Below are positions 53,005 through 61,729 of a stretch of DNA of 64,000 nucleotides, one piece after another (the first letter of the stretch is position 1; the number at the start of each line of letters is the position of its first letter). The notes under the pieces were generated by a model. The model did not search any database and had not been told where the DNA came from. It saw only the letters and a list, made by a program, of their open reading frames with translations. Origin of the DNA: Caballeronia sp. dw_276 (GTDB taxonomy: Bacteria > Pseudomonadota > Gammaproteobacteria > Burkholderiales > Burkholderiaceae); the NCBI RefSeq assembly GCF_018449635.1, contig NZ_JAAVUV010000002.1, positions 62,001-126,000 of the forward strand, read 5' to 3'. The position numbers and the translations under genes are program-made.

Positions 53005-54162
53005 ATGTCAACGCACTCCTTCATCTCCTTCGCGGGCGTGAGCAAGACATATGACGGCGTTCATTACGTCGTGGAAGGACTCGACCTCGACGTTGCCAAA
53101 GGCGAGTTCGTCTCATTGCTGGGACCGTCGGGATCGGGCAAGACCACCACGCTGATGATGCTCGCGGGTTTCGAATCGGCGACCCAAGGCGAGATCCGCC
53201 TGAACGGAAAACGTCTCGACGATAAACCGCCGCATCAGCGCGACATCGGCATGGTGTTCCAGAACTACGCGCTCTTTCCGCATTTGACCATCGAGCAGAA
53301 CGTCGCGTTTCCGCTGTCGGTGCGGCGCATGAGCAAGACCGAGCAGAAGATGCGCGTGAAGCGCGCACTGGACATGGTGGAGTTGCCGCATCTTGCAGCG
53401 CGTCGTCCAGCACAACTATCGGGTGGGCAGCAGCAGCGCGTGGCCCTTGCGCGCGCACTCGTGTTCGAGCCGAGCGTGGTGCTGATGGATGAACCGCTCG
53501 GCGCGCTCGACAAGCGCCTGCGCGAGACCATGCAGTACGAAATCATGCGGCTGCATCGCGAGCTTGGCTTGACGGTGGTCTACGTGACGCACGATCAGGC
53601 CGAAGCGCTGACCATGTCGGATCGCGTAGCCGTTTTCTCCGATGGCCGCATTCAGCAGGCAGCGACTCCAACCGAACTCTATGAGAACGCGCACAACGCG
53701 TTCGTGGCGAATTTTGTCGGCGAGAACAATGGCTTGATGGGCCGGGTACTCGACCAGGATTCAGACTGGGCGACGCTCGTGTTGCCTGATGGCGCGGTCA
53801 TACGCGGACGTTGCGGACGGGGCTTGCGCAACGGTGATGAAGCAATGCTGGCGCTGCGCCCGGAGCGCGCGCACATTGCATCGGCAGAAGGCATTCAGAG
53901 CGCGGCAGATATCAACACGGTGACCGCCCGCGTGGAAGAACTCGTGTATTGCGGCGACCATCACCGCGTTCACTTGAAACTTGGAGCACAAGGCGCTGGC
54001 GACAGCCTCATCGTCAAAGTACCCAATACGCAGCACCACGACCTTCCGTCACTCGGCAGTGCAACCGCCGTGGCATGGCGCCACGACGACTGCAAGATTC
54101 TCGCAACGGCCGTAACCGCAAGCCACGGCCTCGCTCCGTCCCTCACCGCAGGAGTCCACTGA
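53005..54162 (+). CDS. ABC transporter ATPase, PotA-like
   Basis: 385 residues. Walker A GPSGSGKTT, signature LSGGQQQRVALARAL, Walker B VVLMDEPLGALD and His-loop THDQAEAL are all intact. A C-terminal TOBE domain (about 290-385) is typical of spermidine/putrescine and iron importers. The gene begins 27 bases after the Rieske oxygenase and is separated from the binding protein by one base. ATP hydrolysis would drive uptake through the two permeases encoded downstream. Confidence 0.9.
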   Translation: MSTHSFISFAGVSKTYDGVHYVVEGLDLDVAKGEFVSLLGPSGSGKTTTLMMLAGFESATQGEIRLNGKRLDDKPPHQRDIGMVFQNYALFPHLTIEQNVAFPLSVRRMSKTEQKMRVKRALDMVELPHLAARRPAQLSGGQQQRVALARALVFEPSVVLMDEPLGALDKRLRETMQYEIMRLHRELGLTVVYVTHDQAEALTMSDRVAVFSDGRIQQAATPTELYENAHNAFVANFVGENNGLMGRVLDQDSDWATLVLPDGAVIRGRCGRGLRNGDEAMLALRPERAHIASAEGIQSAADINTVTARVEELVYCGDHHRVHLKLGAQGAGDSLIVKVPNTQHHDLPSLGSATAVAWRHDDCKILATAVTASHGLAPSLTAGVH

Positions 54163-54163
54163 C

Positions 54164-55228
54164 ATGAAAACTAAACTTATTCGTACCGGTATGACGGGCA
54201 TCGCCGGACTCGTTTTTTCTGGCGTCGCGTTGTTCTCCGCAAGCGCGCTCGCGGCCGAAACGATCTCGGTGGTGACCTTCGGCGGCGCGTATGAAGCAGC
54301 GGCCAAGAAGGCGTTCTTCGAGCCGTTCACGGCTGCAACGGGCATCGGCTTTTCGACGGAATCGTATGACGGCGGTCTCGCCAAATTATCGGCGATGGAA
54401 CAGGCGAAGAACCCCACGTGGGATCTGATTGACCTTGAATCGAACGACGCGATCACCGGTTGCGACGAAGGCCTGCTCAAGAAGATCGATAAAAAATCGC
54501 TCGGCAACACGAGCGCGTTCATTCCCGGTTCGATCATGGATTGCGCGGTCGCCGCCATGGTCTGGTCCACGGTCTATGCATACGACACGACCAAGCTCAA
54601 GACCGCGCCGACCTCGATCAACGACTTCTTCGACTTGAAAAAATATCCGGGCAAACGCGGCCTGCGCAAGTCGCCGAAGGTGACGCTCGAATGGGCGCTG
54701 CTCGCCGATGGCGTCAAACCCGCCGACGTCTACAAGGTGCTCGGTACGCCCGCCGGCGTGGATCGCGCGTTCAAGAAGCTCGACACCATCAAGCCGAGCA
54801 TCGTCTGGTGGGAAGCCGGCGCGCAGCCGCCTCAACTGCTTTCGGACGGCGCTGTGGTGATGACGCAGGCGTACAACGGGCGCATCGATGACGCCGTGCA
54901 CAAGGATCACAAGCCGTTCGAATCGGTGTGGGACGGTCAGGTCTACGACTTCGAGTGGTGGGGCATCCCCATGGGCGCGAAGAACGCCGATGCAGCGGCC
55001 AAGTTCATCGCATCGGCATCGACGGCAAAAAGCTACGCTGATCTGACGAAGTACATTGCGTACGCGCCGCCGCGCAAGGACTCGATTCCGCTCATCGATA
55101 AAACACGCCTCAACGACTTGCCGACCGCGCCCGCCAACTTCAAGCGCGCCGTGCAGATCAATGCGAATTTCTGGGCGGATAACGCCGACCAGATCAACAA
55201 GCGCTTCCAGGTCTGGCTGACTCAGTAA
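54164..55228 (+). CDS. Periplasmic binding protein, PotD/PotF-like
   Basis: 354 residues. The signal peptide (LVFSGVALFSASALA, cleavage before AETISVV) leads to a type II binding fold of the polyamine family (VVTFGGAYEAAAKKAFFEPF). The importer class handles positively charged amines; the exact ligand cannot be read from these residues. It belongs to the same operon as the ATPase and both permeases. Confidence 0.88.
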   Translation: MKTKLIRTGMTGIAGLVFSGVALFSASALAAETISVVTFGGAYEAAAKKAFFEPFTAATGIGFSTESYDGGLAKLSAMEQAKNPTWDLIDLESNDAITGCDEGLLKKIDKKSLGNTSAFIPGSIMDCAVAAMVWSTVYAYDTTKLKTAPTSINDFFDLKKYPGKRGLRKSPKVTLEWALLADGVKPADVYKVLGTPAGVDRAFKKLDTIKPSIVWWEAGAQPPQLLSDGAVVMTQAYNGRIDDAVHKDHKPFESVWDGQVYDFEWWGIPMGAKNADAAAKFIASASTAKSYADLTKYIAYAPPRKDSIPLIDKTRLNDLPTAPANFKRAVQINANFWADNADQINKRFQVWLTQ

Positions 55229-55248
55229 TGAACCCCGCTAGGTGATTT

Positions 55249-56511
55249 GTGACCGTGACAGTGACTGCGACCAGCGACGTGCAAGAGCCGGCTGAAACCC
55301 AAACCGGCGGGCGCGCGGCGTATGACAAGACGCGCCGGCGGGCATCCACGCAAGCGCTTCTGCTCGCCTTGCCGTTGCTGCTGTTCCTGCTCGCCACCTT
55401 CATTGCGCCCATCGCTATTCTGCTTTCCAGGAGCGTCGTCAATCGCGAAATGCCGGTGAACTTGCCGGTGCTTTCGCAGGCGCTCAATGCATGGAACGGC
55501 GAAGGCGTACCCGATGAACACACCTTCGCCCTGCTCGCCGCCGACATGCGGCGAGCGTCTCAGGAAGGTCAGCTCGGCACCGTCGCGCGGCGGATGAACT
55601 TCTACCTGCCCGAGTTTCGCAGCTTGCTGATGAAGACCGCGCGTCAGTTGCCCGAGACCACGCCGCCTGCTTGGAGAGAAGCGTTGATCGAACTCGATCC
55701 ACGCTGGGGCACGCATGACATCTGGCGTTACCTGAAACGCTCGGCGGTGTCACCTACGCCGGATTACTTGTTGACCGCTATCGATTCCGAAGTCACGGCC
55801 GATGGCGCCGTCAAATCTCTTCCGGCAGACAGCTCTGTCTATCTGAACGCCTTTGCGCGCACGGTGTGGATAAGCGCGTCCGTGATGGTGTTATGCCTTC
55901 TTCTCGGGTATCCCGTCGCGTATCTGCTCGCCACGCTGCCGCCTGCGAAAAGCAACCGCTTGATGCTGCTCGTGATTGTGCCGTTCTGGACCTCGCTGCT
56001 GGTTCGAACAACGGCGTGGTACGTGCTGCTGCAACCGAGCGGCGTGATCAACAGCCTGCTGGTGAGTTCGGGAATCGTCAGCCATCCGCTGCCGCTGCTA
56101 TTCAACCGCACGGGTGTGTTGATTGGCATGACACATATCCTGCTGCCCTACATGATCCTCGCGATCTACTCGGTCATGAAGGGCGTGTCGCCGGTTTATA
56201 TGCGCGCGGCGCAATCGCTCGGCGCGCATCCCGTAACAGCGTTCGTGCGCATCTATATGCCCCAGACGCTGCCAGGCGTGGGCGCCGGTTGCTTTCTCGT
56301 GTTCGTGCTTGCGCTCGGGTACTACATCACGCCTGCATTGCTCGGCGGCGCTGGCGATGAAATGATCAGCCAGTTGATCGCAGCGCAGACCAACGAGCAA
56401 CTCAACTGGGGGCTGGCCGGCGCGTTGTCGGCGTATCTCGTGATCTTCACGGCAGTGTTCTATTTCGTGTTCAACCGGCTTGTGGGTATCGACCGGTTGC
56501 GGTTTGGCTAG
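55249..56511 (+). CDS. ABC transporter permease, PotB-like
   Basis: 420 residues from GTG 55249, with AGGTGAT upstream. It has six membrane helices and an EAA-type loop (YMRAAQSLGAHPVTAFVRIYMP). It is longer than usual because of a periplasmic insertion of about 130 residues between the first helix (LLALPLLLFLLATFIAPIAI) and the second. It pairs with the next permease, whose start follows 20 bases after this stop. Confidence 0.87.
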   Translation: MTVTVTATSDVQEPAETQTGGRAAYDKTRRRASTQALLLALPLLLFLLATFIAPIAILLSRSVVNREMPVNLPVLSQALNAWNGEGVPDEHTFALLAADMRRASQEGQLGTVARRMNFYLPEFRSLLMKTARQLPETTPPAWREALIELDPRWGTHDIWRYLKRSAVSPTPDYLLTAIDSEVTADGAVKSLPADSSVYLNAFARTVWISASVMVLCLLLGYPVAYLLATLPPAKSNRLMLLVIVPFWTSLLVRTTAWYVLLQPSGVINSLLVSSGIVSHPLPLLFNRTGVLIGMTHILLPYMILAIYSVMKGVSPVYMRAAQSLGAHPVTAFVRIYMPQTLPGVGAGCFLVFVLALGYYITPALLGGAGDEMISQLIAAQTNEQLNWGLAGALSAYLVIFTAVFYFVFNRLVGIDRLRFG

Positions 56512-56530
56512 ACGCAAGGACGAACACATC

Positions 56531-57358
56531 ATGCAAAACCGGCGACACCTGGTGCTATCGGAACGCATTGCGTCCAAGTGGTTGCGCGTGCATTCCGCCG
56601 TGATCCTGTTCCTCCTGATCGCGCCGATTCTCGCGATCGTGCCGCTGTCGTTCAACTCCGGCGCGTACTTCTCCTACCCCATGCAAGGCTTCTCGCTGCA
56701 CTGGTATTCAAAGGCGCTCGGCAGCAGCGACTGGCAACGCGCGTTTGTGAACAGCATCGGCATTGGCGCGGCATCGACGTTGCTTGCCACCTGTCTCGGC
56801 ACCCTCGCCGCGCTTGGTCTCAGCCGCTCGAACTTTCCGTTTCGCGCGGTCATCATGCCGCTGCTCATCTCGCCGATGATCATCCCCATCGTCGTCGTGG
56901 CTGCCGGTTTCTATCTCGTGTTCGCCCCGCTCGGGCTGGTGAATTCGTATGTCGGCGTGGTGCTGGCGCATGCCGCGCTCGGCACGCCCTTCGTGGTAAT
57001 CACCGTCACGGCGTCGCTGCTCTCTTTCGATCAAAGCCTGATTCGCGCGGCGTCCGGACTCGGCGCCACGCCATGGACCGCGTTTCGCCGCGTGACCCTG
57101 CCGTTGATCCTGCCGGCCGTGGCGACGGGCAGTGTGTTCGCGTTCGCGACTTCGTTCGATGAAGTCATTGTGATCCTGTTCATTGGCGGCCCGGATCAGC
57201 GGACGGTGCCGCGACAGATGTGGAGCGGGATTCGCGATTCCATCGATCCATCCATTCTCGCGGTCGCGACCATGCTGATCCTGTTCGCCGTTGCGTTATT
57301 CAGCAGCATCAACTGGTTGCGCGGACGCAGCGCCGCTGCAACGCTGCCGGGCACGTGA
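56531..57358 (+). CDS. ABC transporter permease, PotC-like
   Basis: 275 residues, six membrane helices, with the EAA loop IRAASGLGATPWTAFRRVTLP. ATG 56531 is preceded by AAGGACG. It completes the four-part importer (ATPase, binding protein, two permeases) and is followed 40 bases later by the PhyH-type dioxygenase. Confidence 0.88.
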   Translation: MQNRRHLVLSERIASKWLRVHSAVILFLLIAPILAIVPLSFNSGAYFSYPMQGFSLHWYSKALGSSDWQRAFVNSIGIGAASTLLATCLGTLAALGLSRSNFPFRAVIMPLLISPMIIPIVVVAAGFYLVFAPLGLVNSYVGVVLAHAALGTPFVVITVTASLLSFDQSLIRAASGLGATPWTAFRRVTLPLILPAVATGSVFAFATSFDEVIVILFIGGPDQRTVPRQMWSGIRDSIDPSILAVATMLILFAVALFSSINWLRGRSAAATLPGT

Positions 57359-57398
57359 CTCACAAAAACGCCCGATCAATCGATAAAAGGAGAACGCC

Positions 57399-58190
57399 AT
57401 GCTTGCTGCAGAACGGGAAGCGTTTGAACGTGACGGTGCAGTCGTATTGCGCGGCATGTTCAAGGACTGGATGGAGACCTTGCGCGAAGGCGTGGAGTAC
57501 AACGCGACGCATCCAGGTCCTTCGTTCAGGAACTACACGCCTGAGAAAACCTCGGGCCGTTTCTTCGGCGATTACTGCAACTGGCAGCGCATCGAGCCGT
57601 TCAAGGATTTTGTCGAACACAGCGCGGCGGCGTCCGTAGCGCAGGCGTTGATGGGCTCGCAGCGCGCACGCATCTTCCATGAGCACGTGCTTGTGAAGGA
57701 AGCCGGCGCGGCCAAGCTCACGCCCTGGCATCACGATGAACCCTATTACTGTGTGAGTGCGGATCAAGCCGTGAGTTTATGGATTCCGCTCGATCCGGTT
57801 CCGCGCGAAACGTGTGTGGAGTTCGTAGCGGGTTCGCATAAATGGGGCAAGTTGTTCCGGCCGCGCAAATTCAGCGGCGTGGCCTACGATCACAAGTCGG
57901 AACGGCTCGAAGAGTTACCCGATATCGATGCAAACCGCAGCGATTACCAAATCCTGGGTTGGGATCTGGAGCCGGGCGACGCCATCGCGTTCAACTTTCA
58001 TACGGTGCATGGCGCGCCCGGCAATCTCGCGGGGCAACAATCGCGGCGGGTCGTGTCGTTCAGATGGCTTGGCGACGGCGCGCACTTCGTGGATCGCGGA
58101 GGTGAAACGTCACCGCCTTATCCGGAACTGATGAAGAAGTTCAAGCATGGAGATGCGCTGCCGGAGGCGGAGTTTCCGTTTATTGTTTGA
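57399..58190 (+). CDS. PhyH-family Fe(II)/2-oxoglutarate dioxygenase
   Basis: 263 residues, jelly-roll fold of the phytanoyl-CoA dioxygenase family. The iron triad is visible as His-x-Asp in PWHHDEPYY and a distal His in FNFHTVHGAPGN; RRVVSFRW holds the Arg that binds 2-oxoglutarate. Members hydroxylate or demethylate small molecules including betaines. AAAAGGAGA lies before the ATG. As the last gene of the rightward run it probably acts on the same compound as the Rieske oxygenase. Confidence 0.87.
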   Translation: MLAAEREAFERDGAVVLRGMFKDWMETLREGVEYNATHPGPSFRNYTPEKTSGRFFGDYCNWQRIEPFKDFVEHSAAASVAQALMGSQRARIFHEHVLVKEAGAAKLTPWHHDEPYYCVSADQAVSLWIPLDPVPRETCVEFVAGSHKWGKLFRPRKFSGVAYDHKSERLEELPDIDANRSDYQILGWDLEPGDAIAFNFHTVHGAPGNLAGQQSRRVVSFRWLGDGAHFVDRGGETSPPYPELMKKFKHGDALPEAEFPFIV

Positions 58191-58218
58191 AGCGCGCTTA
58201 CCTGTCTTGGATAAAGCC

Positions 58219-58244
58219 GGATTGATGCTTCGGATTATCAATCC
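58219..58244. terminator. Possible hairpin between convergent genes
   Basis: GGATTGAT-N10-ATCAATCC between the PhyH stop (58190) and the acyltransferase stop (58238), overlapping the last codons of the latter. There is no clear T-run, so terminator function is weakly supported. Confidence 0.3.
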
Positions 58245-58801
58245 CGAATCCAATCATCCGGCACATCCAGCGTCCTTATTACGCGCGCGGGTGAGCCGCC
58301 TGCCAAGGTCTTCGCGGGGATTTCTCCCACAACTGTCGATCCCGCAGCAATGACAGAATGATCACCAATATCCGCGCCGGCCAATATGGTTGAGCGAGCA
58401 CCAATCCACACGTTATTGCCAATGGATATGGGCGCACGTTTGGTCGGATGTTGCGGAGAAACCTGATGAAAATCGGTGTCGTATATATAAGTCATATCGC
58501 CGATCTTGCAGTTCCGGCCGATCTTCACGGAAAGCGTCGCGCACAGGTTGGCCCCGTCGTTCATGAACGTATTGCGCCCGATTTCCAATATGGCGTCTTT
58601 CGTTACTGTTATGTGCTGACGCGTGCGGAATGATCGAAACGAACAATTCTTCGCAATGTAAATGCGCCCTTTGTTCGTGATTTTCGGCCATTTGCCGGAA
58701 AAGATTGGCGCGCCTTCATAACCCACGTTGTCAGCTTTTAATGACAAACGGACGAGCACGCTCTTCAGTTGAGATAATCCTCTGACAAATACATTTTTCA
58801 T
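58238..58801 (-). CDS. Left-handed beta-helix (hexapeptide) acetyltransferase
   Basis: 187 residues with hexapeptide repeats (LSVKIGRNCKIGDMTYI, ISIGNNVWIGARSTILAGADI) and the closing GGSPARVIR of the CatB/WbbJ/NodL class. The His in DTDFHQVSP is the likely catalytic base. Such enzymes O-acetylate sugars of capsule, LPS or exopolysaccharide. It stands alone and converges with the catabolic operon, so the acceptor is unknown. Confidence 0.82.
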   Translation of the reverse strand: MKNVFVRGLSQLKSVLVRLSLKADNVGYEGAPIFSGKWPKITNKGRIYIAKNCSFRSFRTRQHITVTKDAILEIGRNTFMNDGANLCATLSVKIGRNCKIGDMTYIYDTDFHQVSPQHPTKRAPISIGNNVWIGARSTILAGADIGDHSVIAAGSTVVGEIPAKTLAGGSPARVIRTLDVPDDWIRD

Positions 58802-58980
58802 CTTATGTCCATTTTTGACTGGCGATTTTCACCCTCAAGGGGATGATTGAAGTCATATTCTGATCATAACTTGCTATATCCGGCAGGAAACGATACTTCC
58901 TGTAACCAAATACCATCCGGATTCAATGTATAGCTGCGGAAAACATTTGATTATCAACGCATGGTGTTCGCGCGTTCATA

Positions 58981-59000
58981 CAATCGAATTAAATCGATTG
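58981..59000. promoter_or_regulatory. Dyad CAATCGA-N6-TCGATTG
   Basis: Seven perfect pairs around ATTAAA, 180 bases before the acyltransferase start and 410 before the MFS gene. It is a possible operator for the acyltransferase. Confidence 0.45.
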
Positions 59001-59290
59001 CGCGCATATTAACACCCATCAAAAGGGGCCGAATGACGGGGTCCGGTGCACCAAGCCGCATCGGTACGTTGTTTCGAAGCAATCAGCATCTCAAAATTTA
59101 CCCTTAGTTGTACGACGTCTTTCCACTATGCGGATTTGGTGCTTGGATAGCGCAATCCCGTCCGAAGGCCCTTGATTGCCGGTTTGCCAACATTTCCGCC
59201 ATCCTCGCGCCCAATTCCTAGGAAAAATTACTGGTGTAAACGCTGAGCGCTGTCTTATTGCGTCCGCCAAGTCATCTGACATACGATGCG

Positions 59291-59316
59291 TTGACATTAC
59301 GTAACGTACCTTACGT
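59291..59316 (+). promoter_or_regulatory. -35 element overlapping an ACGTAA-N6-TTACGT operator
   Basis: TTGACA (59291-59296) is a perfect sigma-70 -35 box. It is followed at once by a perfect dyad, ACGTAA-N6-TTACGT (59299-59316), placed where a repressor would block the promoter of the MFS/lactonase/porin unit. Confidence 0.5.
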
Positions 59317-59328
59317 TCACTCGATGTC

Positions 59329-59379
59329 CGGCCGATGAAGCGCCGCGCGCGCAGCACATAAAGCGCATGCCATCGGCCG
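59329..59379 (+). promoter_or_regulatory. Leader hairpin before the MFS gene
   Basis: CGGCCGATG (59329-59337) pairs perfectly with CATCGGCCG (59371-59379), enclosing 33 bases. It ends about 20 bases before the ribosome site. It may be an mRNA stabilising or regulatory structure. Confidence 0.4.
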
Positions 59380-59408
59380 AGTAAAACAACGAAATCGGAG
59401 ACACCGAC

Positions 59409-60704
59409 ATGGCAATGAAACTACGCGGCCTGCGCTGGTGGATGATCGGCCTGCTCACGCTCGGCACCGTCATGAACTACCTCGCGCGCAGTTCGCTGAG
59501 CGTCGCCGCCCCGACGGTCATGACCGATCTCCACATCACAACCCAGCAATACGGCTGGATCACCGGCGCCTTCCTCGTGATGTACCCGATCGGCGCGCCG
59601 GCTACCGGTTACCTGATGGACCGCGTCGGCCTGCGCTTCGGCTTTTTGCTGTGCGGCGTGATGTGGTCGATCGTATGTATAGGTCACGGGTTCGCGAGCG
59701 GCTGGGTCGGTCTCTTTGTATTGCGCGGCCTGCTGGGACTCGCGGAAGCCTCGTTTATTCCAGCCGGCATGCGCATGGCCGCGTTCTGGTTCCCGGCGCG
59801 CGAACGCGCGCTTGCGGCGGGGATCTTCAACATCGGTACATCCATAGGCGCCATCGCCGCACCGCCGCTCATCGCATGGTCGATCCTCAAGTACAGCTGG
59901 GAGATGGCTTTTGTGATCGCCGGATGCCTGGGTCTCGTGTGGGCCGCGCTGTGGATCATGTTCTACCGGCATCCGAGCGAACACAAATCGCTCACGCAAA
60001 AGGAAGCGGCTTATATCGTGGAAGGCGAACACGCCGAACTCTCCGATAACGGCGCCAAACCCAACCTCCGCCAGATCTTCAGCCAACGCAATTTCTGGGG
60101 CATCGCATTGCCGCGCTTTTTCGCCGATCCGGTGTGGGGCACGCTCGTGTTCTGGATGCCGCTCTACCTGCATCAGGCACGCGGTTTCGATTTGAAGGCC
60201 ATCGCCATGACCGCGTGGCTGCCGTTCGTCGCGGCCGATATCGGCTGCCTGATGGGCGGAACGATTTCGATGTACCTCAACAAGCACTTCAACATTTCGG
60301 TGATCAATGGCAAGCGGATGGTCTTCACATTCGGCGCGCTCGTCATGACCGCGATGGCCGGCGTTGGTTATGTGAAAGACCCGGGCACCGCGATCTTCCT
60401 GTTGTGCCTCGGCGGGTTCGCGCATCAGACGCTCTCGGTGACCGTGATCTCGATGTCCGCCGACCTGTTCCCGCGCCGCGAAGTGGCGACGGTGACGGGG
60501 TTCGCGGGGTTATCGGCGGGGATCGGCAACTTGAGCTTCACGCTCGTGATTGGCGCGCTTGTATCAACGATTGGGTATGCGCCGTTTTTCGTGGCGCTGG
60601 GCTTCGGCGACCTGATCGGCGTGGTACTGCTGTGGACGCTCGTGCGCCCCGCACTCGTCAACCGGCGCACGAACGCAACGATCGCGCGGCCCGCCAATGC
60701 GTAG
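59409..60704 (+). CDS. MFS transporter, ExuT/anion:cation symporter type
   Basis: 431 residues with about twelve helices. The start RWWMIGLLTLGTVMNYLARSSLSVAAP is the ACS-family signature seen in hexuronate and glucarate carriers, and the loop GYLMDRVGLRFG follows. CGGAGA supports the ATG. It overlaps the SMP-30-like lactonase gene by eight bases, and a porin follows, so the unit probably takes up a sugar acid or aldose and opens its lactone. Confidence 0.85.
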   Translation: MAMKLRGLRWWMIGLLTLGTVMNYLARSSLSVAAPTVMTDLHITTQQYGWITGAFLVMYPIGAPATGYLMDRVGLRFGFLLCGVMWSIVCIGHGFASGWVGLFVLRGLLGLAEASFIPAGMRMAAFWFPARERALAAGIFNIGTSIGAIAAPPLIAWSILKYSWEMAFVIAGCLGLVWAALWIMFYRHPSEHKSLTQKEAAYIVEGEHAELSDNGAKPNLRQIFSQRNFWGIALPRFFADPVWGTLVFWMPLYLHQARGFDLKAIAMTAWLPFVAADIGCLMGGTISMYLNKHFNISVINGKRMVFTFGALVMTAMAGVGYVKDPGTAIFLLCLGGFAHQTLSVTVISMSADLFPRREVATVTGFAGLSAGIGNLSFTLVIGALVSTIGYAPFFVALGFGDLIGVVLLWTLVRPALVNRRTNATIARPANA

Positions 60705-61617
60705 CGATGCATCCGTGAAAACAGCACGCGTGGAGCGCGTCGAAGCGTCTGGTCAGATCCCGGCGCAAGTGGGCGAAAGCCCGGTATGGCGCGAAGCCGA
60801 ACAGGCGCTGTACTGGGTCGATATTCCCGCGCGCACGATCGCCCGCGTGCAACTTGAAACAGGCACGCGCACGGACTGGACGTTGCCGGAACAGGTTGCG
60901 TGCATCGCGTTCGATCGCAACGGTACGGTGCTGGCCGGCTGCGAGAGCGGACTCTTTGCGGTGACGTTATCGAGTGCCAGCGAAGCAACGTTCAGACGCG
61001 TCGCCGCGCCCGAATTCCCCTTCCTTGGCATGCGCTTCAACGACGGCCGCTGCGACCGGCAAGGCCGCTTCTGGGCCGGCACGATGGTGCAGGACATGGC
61101 GGCGGCGAATCCGGCCGGCGGGTTGTATCGATACGACAGTGAAGGCGTACTTTCAGCGCCCATCGTGCGTGACCTGATCACCCAGAACGGCCTCGCATGG
61201 TCGCCCGATGGCACGACGATGTACCTCTCGGATTCGCATCCATTGCGTCGTCTCGTGTGGGCGTTCGACTTCGACATCGATTCCGGCGAGCCTCGCAACC
61301 GGCGCGTCTTTGCTGACCTGAACCGATTCACCGGCCGCCCGGACGGCGCTGCAATCGATGCCGACGGCTGCTACTGGACCTGCGCCAACGACGCGGGCGT
61401 CCTCTTGCGCTTCACGCCCAACGGCGCATTGGACCGCACGCTTGAACTGCCCGTCAGCAAGCCTTCGATGTGCACGTTCGGCGGTCGCGATCTGGACACG
61501 CTCTTCATTACATCGATACGCCCCGCCACCAACGCCAACGAACTCGACGGGCATCTTCTTGCCGTTCGGCCCGGCGTTCGAGGTGTGTCCGAATGCGGTT
61601 ATGGAGGTTTGCTATAG
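60697..61617 (+). CDS. SMP-30/gluconolactonase-like lactonase
   Basis: 306 residues, six-bladed beta-propeller. Metal ligands are visible: Glu in GESPVWRE, Asn in RFNDGRCDRQGRFWAG, an Asn in ITQNGLAWSPDG, and Asp in RPDGAAIDADGCYW. The family hydrolyses sugar lactones to aldonates. It overlaps the upstream MFS gene by eight bases, so the two are coupled. Confidence 0.88.
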   Translation: MRSDASVKTARVERVEASGQIPAQVGESPVWREAEQALYWVDIPARTIARVQLETGTRTDWTLPEQVACIAFDRNGTVLAGCESGLFAVTLSSASEATFRRVAAPEFPFLGMRFNDGRCDRQGRFWAGTMVQDMAAANPAGGLYRYDSEGVLSAPIVRDLITQNGLAWSPDGTTMYLSDSHPLRRLVWAFDFDIDSGEPRNRRVFADLNRFTGRPDGAAIDADGCYWTCANDAGVLLRFTPNGALDRTLELPVSKPSMCTFGGRDLDTLFITSIRPATNANELDGHLLAVRPGVRGVSECGYGGLL

Positions 61618-61729
61618 GGGCAAACACTGCATGCCAATCGACAGGAATTGTCAGGCACTTTGTAGTAAAACTTTGTCCGCGACGCGGCTGGCCGCATCGC
61701 AATCATTGATACAAAAAAGAGGAGATACC

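Larger units (their letters stand above)
58802..59408. other. Long intergenic region between acyltransferase and MFS gene
   Basis: 607 bases, AT-richer than its surroundings in the left half. I find regulatory-looking dyads (listed separately) but no convincing gene. A leftward 88-codon frame at 59091-59357 lacks a ribosome site and family features. Confidence 0.5.

Noticed and set aside
59091-59357. Minus-strand frame of 88 codons in the long intergenic region
   Set aside because: It overlaps the promoter dyad of the MFS gene, lacks a ribosome site, and resembles no family. An insertion-sequence fragment was considered, but no transposase motif or terminal repeat was seen.
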